Below are positions 57,772 through 64,000 of a stretch of 64,000 nucleotides of DNA, piece after piece. Position numbers and translations under genes: made by a program. The stretch comes from Eleusine coracana subsp. coracana (taxonomy: Eukaryota; Streptophyta; Magnoliopsida; Poales; Poaceae). The notes beneath the pieces were generated by a model, which saw only the letters and a list, made by a program, of their open reading frames with translations, did not search any database and was not told the origin of the DNA. The stretch covers positions 48,465,417 to 48,529,416 of the forward strand of contig CM064426.1 of the NCBI GenBank assembly GCA_032690845.1, written 5' to 3'. Each line of letters begins with the position of its first letter. Within the stretch, counting starts at the first letter, position 1.

Positions 57772-59172
57772 ATGCAAGAAGAGTTGAACAACTTTAAGAG
57801 GTGCAAAGTATGGAAATTGGTTGAGAGGCCCAAGAATCATAATGTGGTTGGCACCAAGTGGGTCTTTGAGAACAAGCAAGATGAGAAAGGAACAATTGTC
57901 AAGAACAAGGCTCGCCTAGTGGCTAAGGGATATTCTCAAGTGGCGGAGATTGACTTTGAAGAAACCTTTGCTCCCGTGGCCCGTCTGGATGCTATTCGAA
58001 TCTTACTTGCCTATGCATCACACAATGGCTTCAAGCTCTTTCAAATGGATGTCAAAAGTGATTTCTTGAATGGAGAGATCAATGAGAAAGTCTATGTGGA
58101 ACAACCTCCGGGTTTGAGGACCCAAAACATCCAAGACATGTATACAAATTGAAGAAAGCTCTCTATGGCCTCAAGCAAGCACCAACGGCATGGTATGAAC
58201 ACTTGAGGAAATTCCTTCTCAAGAATGGTTTCAAGATTGGAAGCATTGATAGCACCTTGTTCATAAGGCATGTTGGGAAGGATCTCTTTGTGTGCCAAAT
58301 CTATGTGGGTGATATCATCTATGGGTCAACCAATGAGAAGTTTGATGAAGAGTTTCGGGAAATGATGGCAAAGGAATTTGAAATGTCAATGATTGGAGAC
58401 TTGCTTGTGTTCCTTGGTTTCCAAGTAAAACAATTGAGAAAAGGAAACTTCAGCTATCAAGAAAAGTATACCAAGGATCTTCTCAAGGGATTCAACATGG
58501 AGAATTGCAAGCCCTTGAACACTCCTATGACGATAAGAAAATCTTTAGATGATAATGCAAAGGGTAAACCAGTGAACCCTAAGCTCTATAGATCATGATT
58601 GGGTCCTTGCTCTATCACACCACCTCAAGACCGGACATCATGTTTAGTTTGTGCTTGTGTGCATGATATCAAGCAAATCTGAAGGAGTCTCACTTGAAGG
58701 CCGTGAAGAGGATTCTTAGATATCTCAAGTACACACCTACCATGGGACAATGGTATCCTAGAGGAACAAGCTTTGAGTTACTTGGGTATTCGGATTCAAA
58801 CTTCATGGGCTGCAAAGTGAATAGAAAGAGTACATCAGGAGGTTGTCAATTTCTTGGAAGATCTCTAGTATCTTGGAGCTCAAAGAAGCAAAACTCGGTG
58901 GCTCTACCGACAGCTGAATCGAAATACATGGCGGCGGGAGCATGTTGTGCCCAACTTCTCTATATGAGGCAAACAGTCTCGGATTATGGCCTCAACTACA
59001 CTCAGATGCCATTGTATTATGATAGTGAGGCAACAATCAAGATGACTCTCACAACTAGAGATCACGGTCATGCAAAGCAGATTCAAGTGAGACATCACTT
59101 CATAAGGGATCATGTTGAGCAGAAGGACATCGAGTTGGTGAGTGTGCGAACTCATGAACAATGGCCAGATAT
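57772..59172 (+). pseudogene. Element C RT and RNase H, broken, active site lost
   Basis: VVGTKWVFENKQDEKGT, then FQMDVKSDFLNGEINEKVYV. A frameshift near 58150 leads to KKALYGLKQAPTAWYEHLRK. The palm motif reads YVGDIIYG instead of YVDD, removing a catalytic Asp. A stop near 58597 and a shift follow. RNase H has LLGYSDSNFMGC where Asp-Ala-Asp is usual. The frame ends HEQWPDI at the solo LTR and resumes at 62960. Confidence 0.88.
59168..59172. repeat. Target-site duplication GATAT, left copy (solo LTR)
   Basis: Repeated at 62955-62959. Confidence 0.92.
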
Positions 59173-61489
59173 TGTGACACCCTGGTCTCTCATTTTACTT
59201 AACAAGCATAAAGAGCACAAATTATAAATAAATATAACATGAAATGATAAAGCCCCATTCGTTTGAATTAATTCTAGCCAATTAAAAACCCTGGAAACAA
59301 ATTGTGAGACAAATAAAAATTTTCCAATATCACCTATGCCAAGTAAATTAATAATCAGTTAGGTAATAATAAAATAGAATTTTACAAATTAATTGAGCAT
59401 TTTACCATATTTGAAAATGCATTAAACAATTAAATTAAACATAGAAAACTTTTGAAATTGAATTTGAATTTTAAAATTTCTAGAATGCATTTGAACATTT
59501 GGGCACCACCAGAGCACCAGAAATATCACAAGGACCCATGTGCCAAATTCCAACTCAACTGGACCCCAGCAACTATTTTAAATTGGAATTACTTTTGACC
59601 GAGGGCCTAGTTGTAAGAATTAGAAAACAGAGTGGGCACAGTGCAAAATCTTCTCTGTTTCTTCCTCCATTGATGCAGGATTTCTTCCCTGTCATCTCTC
59701 CCAAGCGCACATGCCTTCCCCACCTCCCTGCACGCCTTCCCGCCTCGGAACTCCACAAGCTACAGCGCCGCCTGGCGCCCTACCCTGTCCCATCCGTCGC
59801 CCTCGGCCGTGCGCAGCACCAACGGCAGTCGATCCCCTCTTCTCGTCTTCACATCAACCCGGTCGGCTGGCAAGGACTTCAATTCCCGCCCCTTGCCGCT
59901 CTCAGTCGCCAACCCCCCCCCCCCCCCCCAATTCCCCTCTGCACGACTTGAAAGATGCCCGCAACCCTCATAACAACACTCCATCTCTGCCACTGCTCTC
60001 TCGCCATATTTCCTTCCCCTCCACCATTCTGCCATTACAGAGCACAAGCTCGACCTTGCTGCCCTGCTCTCCCACTACCACAAAGTCTAACCCGACTCCA
60101 CAAACCAGCGTGTGCACCTTCCCTTCTGCCTCCCATGCCCTTGCTAGGCATTATCCCCATCAACATTCAGTGAATTTTCTCAAGCACAGAGAAACCATCC
60201 CCGGTGACCTCCATCGGCGGTAATCCAAACTTCCCAGCCCCTGGTGAGCCATGGAAGCCGATTCTTTCTCCTATGGTTGCGCAGTCTCCTAACGCACCCA
60301 CCTAACTCTTTCTCCCATGTTTCTTGCTACGAGGTGGTAGCCATTGGGCTTTTTCCCCGTCGCCACTGTCAGTCCCCCCCCCCCTTCACCTCCACGATGA
60401 GCTCACTGTCCCGGCTGTCATCGACGCAGCCCAAAACAATGCCGGTCTTTGCGTCACCATCACGGAGCTCTAGGTGAAGACGGAGTCCCTTTTCGTGCCC
60501 TGTGCCGCTCGTGCGACATCGCCGAACCTCTCCCACCTGCTACCTCTCGCCGCCAGCCACCATCCGTGAGCTACTTCCCTTGCGACCCCCGCCAACCCCT
60601 CCGCCTTGACGTGTGGGTCACCCCCGCGCTCCCGCGGCGAGTTTCTGGCAAGCAACGGCCGCGGCAGCGAGTTTTGACCGCGCTCCGGCGAGCTCCGGCA
60701 TCGCTGACCAGCGCTGACTGGCAGCTGAGGTGGCGCCTATTGGCGCCTTGGTGGCACCGAGTTGGCACCGACGTGTCACTGCATGGCTGCTAACGTGGCT
60801 GTGTGTTAGTTAATAAATCCAGAGAAATGCAGTAAATCGGCTAAATATTCTAAAAAGCATAGTAAATCCAATATAAATCCTTTGGCATCCAAATAAATTT
60901 TGTTAGGTTTATCATGAAGTGCTCTATTTTAGTAAAATCATAAACTAGAGTTTCTGTACAAGTATTATTATTAATGCATTTAGTTGTCAAAACACTAAAT
61001 AACTCACCAGAAATTCCAGGAACAAAATTAAATCCTGATTTTTAGCATGCTCTGTAAACACCTGATTATCTATCACCCACAAATTTTGGTTTGGTAAAAT
61101 ATGAAATACTTTATGCTCTGGAATTTATTTAGTGAGTTTTCTTAGATTAATTCTAGTAAATAAATTATAAATATTTTGCTCATGCAACTTGGCATGAAAA
61201 AAATCATTCATATACGCCTCTGTCCACAGTAAATCACTCATGTCCAGAAACATATATTTACTGTACTAATTAATTTAATTGCTCATATCACCATTTCACC
61301 TTATTTAAATGCATGAGGAATATCTAAACCTAAAATCTTAATAACAACTTCACTTCTCTGAAGCATATGGCTTCGAGAACATATTAATAATATTATTGAC
61401 ATTAAAACACTAATGTACTTTGCATGCATCATATCTTTGCATTAAACATTGTTCCGACCATTATCGTCAACGCATTTTCCGTCATATAG

Positions 61490-61582
61490 GTAACGACAAC
61501 CAAGAGCCCAAAGAGGATTTTCAGAAGGATACAGAATCCCAGGAGCAAGAGACTATAGTTGCAAACTCTAGAGTTGATCCAG
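61490..61582 (+). other. Putative acidic exon X in solo LTR
   Basis: 93 bases between CATATAG and GCAAGC, one codon longer than in E2. It reads NDNQEPKEDFQKDTESQEQE in the shared phase. Confidence 0.5.
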
Positions 61583-62554
61583 GCAAGCCCCAATTTTCAT
61601 TCGCCTTTTTAAAGTTTTGCTTGTTTATAATATTACTAGTGTCTATGATTATTGTTGCATTAGGTCATAGGAGTTGATTGAAACCCACCATGCATGATAC
61701 CCCAAATGACCTATGTTACTGTTATTAGAACATTGGTAGGATCGGTACTATATTGCTATGCTTAGCAATTAATAGTCTCAGTAGGTATTATTACTAAGGA
61801 AAGACTTGATCACTGAAACTGAACTTAATGAAAGAAGTTTACATTTGATGTTATGGCAGGGCAGGGATTATGCATGTATAGGTTGCAGCCACACATGGGT
61901 GTCAACTGCGGTAGCCCTGCCTTGCCCATCCTAGGACCCGTCCGTGGTCGGTCCCTTGATCAAGTGTTGAACAGTACCGAATGCATGCTAGTTATGGGCA
62001 CTAGTAAACCGATGTAGCATTAAAGGTTACTTGCAATAAGGACGGTTAAGGTGCATTGGTCATTGACCCTCCTGCTGCTGGAGTGGGCGGTTCATACCAT
62101 GAAGTACTGTTGGTAGAACGGCATGCCCACTCAATGTCACCACACCCGGACTGAGGTGTAAGTGCTTTTCTTGTGAATGGTTGCCAAATACGACCTTAAT
62201 TGGTGCGTATATGTCGTGTATCTTGGGTTTTCCTAGCTGGTGTAAATCGATTGCAATTGTTGTCCCTCACAGTAATGAGTACCGCTTGGTTACCACGCCA
62301 ATCACATAGTTGCACATGATACTTGGAAAATGGTTATGTTGCTTATTGTTGATTATTATTAGTTACCGCTCTCATATTGCACTTACTCCATGTACTGTTT
62401 TATTACCTTTTGATGCTCCACTAAAGTTATATTTCTGCCTTACCCTATTAATTTGGCTAAATAAAATTTGGTAGAACTAATAGGATGCTTAGTGCAAGTC
62501 CTTTCAAACAAGCCATCCTATTAGAGCCAATGCATGTCTAGGTGTTCGACGGGT

Positions 62555-62585
62555 AAGTCTTGCTGAGTAATTAGTACTTAGGCTT
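62555..62585 (+). other. Conserved hairpin before exon Y (solo LTR)
   Basis: AAGTCT/AGGCTT and GAGTA/TACTT, loop ATTAG. The single change gives a G-U pair. Confidence 0.55.
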
Positions 62586-62606
62586 TATGCCACTGTTGTT
62601 TTTCAG

Positions 62607-62707
62607 GTAATGAAGAGATAGAATTGCCTGTAGATGTGATGCCTTGGGACATGCAAGTCCCTAAGGGTTGGACTGCCCACTGGGAGTCCGACTTGCTGCC
62701 GCAATGA
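62607..62707 (+). other. Putative terminal exon Y in solo LTR
   Basis: NEEIELPVDVMPWDMQVPKG, then WTAHWESDLLPQ and TGA 62705-62707. It is open despite clear divergence from E2. Confidence 0.5.
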
Positions 62708-62954
62708 TGTTGTGTGCTGCTAGGGTGATGGTTCTTCGGGCTTGAATCATCACTATGTTGTACCGTCGAGCTCGTAGTTCCTTATCGCTATTTGCTTCCG
62801 TTGTTTTCAAAACATTATGAACTGGTAATATTCCGCTGCACTTTGATCACCTTAATGATGTAATATTCAACTTAAATTTGGACCAATGTTATATTATCAA
62901 GTGTCTGTGTTATTAGCACCTTCGGACTGCGATCCTCCATGAAGGGGAGTCACA

Positions 62955-62959
62955 GATAT
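62955..62959. repeat. Target-site duplication GATAT, right copy (solo LTR)
   Basis: Identical to 59168-59172. Confidence 0.92.
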
Positions 62960-63041
62960 GTTCACCAAGCCACTCGATGAGAACACCTACAACAAGCTAA
63001 GGGGAGAACTCAATGTTCTTGACCTCTCCAACTTCACATGA
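62960..63041 (+). pseudogene. Element C pol C-terminus
   Basis: FTKPLDENTYNKLRGELNVL then DLSNFT and TGA 63039-63041. This is the normal end of copia RNase H, in frame with WPDI before the solo LTR. Confidence 0.9.
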
Positions 63042-63833
63042 GTAACCCTTGAGCTTATCTTTTGTAAATATGTATAGTGTTTGTTTGTTTGTTTTCTTGT
63101 TTGTGTCCTTGTTTTTTGTGCTTGTTTCTCTTCTTTTGTAGGTTGACTTCAGACCTTCTTGAGATAGCAATGGACATGGGTTAAGCTTGGGAAGGTAGTT
63201 CATGGTGTACCCAAGGCTTTAAAGAATGGTCCATTGTGAGCAAGCTTGAGAAGGGAACAACTCGTTGTTCTCTTCTCACTCTTAATCGAATGCCTAAACA
63301 GTTGCACAAGCTTTCTTTCTCTTCCTTCAAGCTAGTAAGCAAGGAATTGAGCAGCTCCCCTGTTTTCGACCAGCCAAGGCCGCCCCTCTTGCTGCTCTTC
63401 CCCTGGTGTGTATCCAGCCCGTTTCTCCCCTCAAACCGGTGCACAACGACCCCTCTTAGACTCCCCTTGAAGCAATCAAACTATTGTGCAGGGAGATGGT
63501 CAAATTTGGTGGAGTTTGAGCCGCCATCCCTGCTGTCCACCTGAGACTGTGCCACCATGATGACGACCTTGGACCTGCAGCCTTCCCCAACCTCTCCCTA
63601 CTCCTTGTCCACGTCCACGACCACCAGGTGAGGCTTTGCAGGCCATCAGCTCACCCCCTCACTCAGGCAAAAACTCTTCAGCCAATCACCTGCCGGCCAA
63701 CACGCGTGCCCTGCAATTCAAAATACGCTGAGTGGTATGTCTATAATTAGGGGCAAACTTTGAGCAAATCTTCAAAAATCAATAACTTGAAAACTAAAAG
63801 AGGGAAAATTATGAAACCAATATTGTTAAACTC

Positions 63834-63870
63834 AAAAAATTCTCCTCTATCAGAAAAATTCTCCTCTATC
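63834..63870. repeat. Short tandem duplication
   Basis: AAAAATTCTCCTCTATC occurs twice in a row with one extra base in the second copy. Confidence 0.8.
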
Positions 63871-63895
63871 AAAAAATTAAGCAAATCATCAAATA

Positions 63896-63949
63896 ATATA
63901 CATACATATATATATATACACATATATATAGGTATGTATATATGTATAG
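63896..63949. repeat. AT/ATAC microsatellite
   Basis: Alternating TA with interspersed CATA and GTA units. Confidence 0.85.
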
Positions 63950-64000
63950 CTATGCTAATTCACACCCTAGCCACATTCCACTCACGCGGACGCAGCCAAC

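Larger units (their letters stand above)
59173..62954 (+). repeat. Solo Tekay-like LTR (3,782 bp), E2-related subfamily
   Basis: TGTGACACCCTGG...GGGGAGTCACA flanked by GATAT, with no internal region. That is the expected product of LTR-LTR recombination. It is collinear with the E2 LTRs but clearly diverged. The GC-rich block is at about 59650-60790 and includes a run of 17 C at 59913-59929. Confidence 0.92.
63042..64000 (+). other. 3' region of element C and possible new Tekay-like LTR
   Basis: T-rich to about 63140. GC/CT-rich 63300-63700 then includes GAGTTTGAGCCGCC and a donor-like CCAG|GTGAGG. The AT-rich run from 63745 resembles the Tekay LTR sequence after its GC-rich block (compare 42710-42810). 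No boundary, LTR pair or gene is visible. Confidence 0.35.

Noticed and set aside
1..64000. CRISPR arrays, host protein-coding genes, rRNA or tRNA genes
   Set aside because: None seen: no regularly spaced direct repeats, and no frame of any size without retroelement features except the unidentified piece at 41186-41684.

Overview
The window looks like intergenic heterochromatin of a large-genome monocot, most likely a grass. It consists almost entirely of nested LTR retrotransposons. The grass assignment is an inference from the element types: long-LTR Tekay/Del-like chromoviruses, Maximus/SIRE-like copia, Athila-like and RIRE2-like gypsy elements. I see no intact host gene, tRNA, rRNA or CRISPR array. 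All large reading frames are retroelement gag/pol or accessory frames, and all are damaged.

Layout. Element A (Ty3/gypsy, +) occupies 1-1545 and 17144-19898. It is split inside its reverse transcriptase by a full-length Tekay-like element, E2 (1546-17138, duplication CCATC). Positions 19899-24131 hold two head-to-head LTRs of one RIRE2-like family plus a truncated third. A LINE reverse-transcriptase scrap (-) lies at 24132-24520. About 24.5-30.2 kb is the 3' half of an Athila-like element (-), interrupted by a solo LTR at 27786-28820. About 30.24-63.04 kb is one Ty1/copia element, C (+). It is cut three times: by a full-length Maximus/SIRE-like copia D (-, 30378-40929, duplication CAAGC), by a full-length Tekay-like element E3 (+, 41690-55531, duplication ATCAA), and by a Tekay-like solo LTR (59173-62954, duplication GATAT). 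The last 0.9 kb probably enters another LTR.

How the parts work together. E2 and E3 each have an LTR, a Met-tRNA primer site, one or two accessory coiled-coil frames, gag, and protease-RT-RNase H-integrase ending in a chromodomain-like segment, then a purine tract and an LTR. The C reading frame resumes exactly across each duplication, so the insertion order can be read directly. E3 is recent (1 difference in the first 120 bases of its LTR pair, by eye). E2 is older (12 in the first 120).

Most notable: all five Tekay-like LTRs contain what looks like the 3' end of a small spliced gene. It has an acidic exon of 84-93 bases, always a multiple of three, flanked by splice-like sites. A terminal exon follows whose phase fits. 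In all but one copy it encodes a conserved W-x7-W-T-x2-W motif followed by a stop; the 3' LTR of E2 keeps the motif but is frameshifted after it. A conserved hairpin lies just before the terminal exon. The subfamilies differ in sequence but keep frame, phase and motif. Other observations are the tandem accessory frames of E2, the inverted LTR pair, and loss of E3's long frame by transition-type nonsense changes alone.
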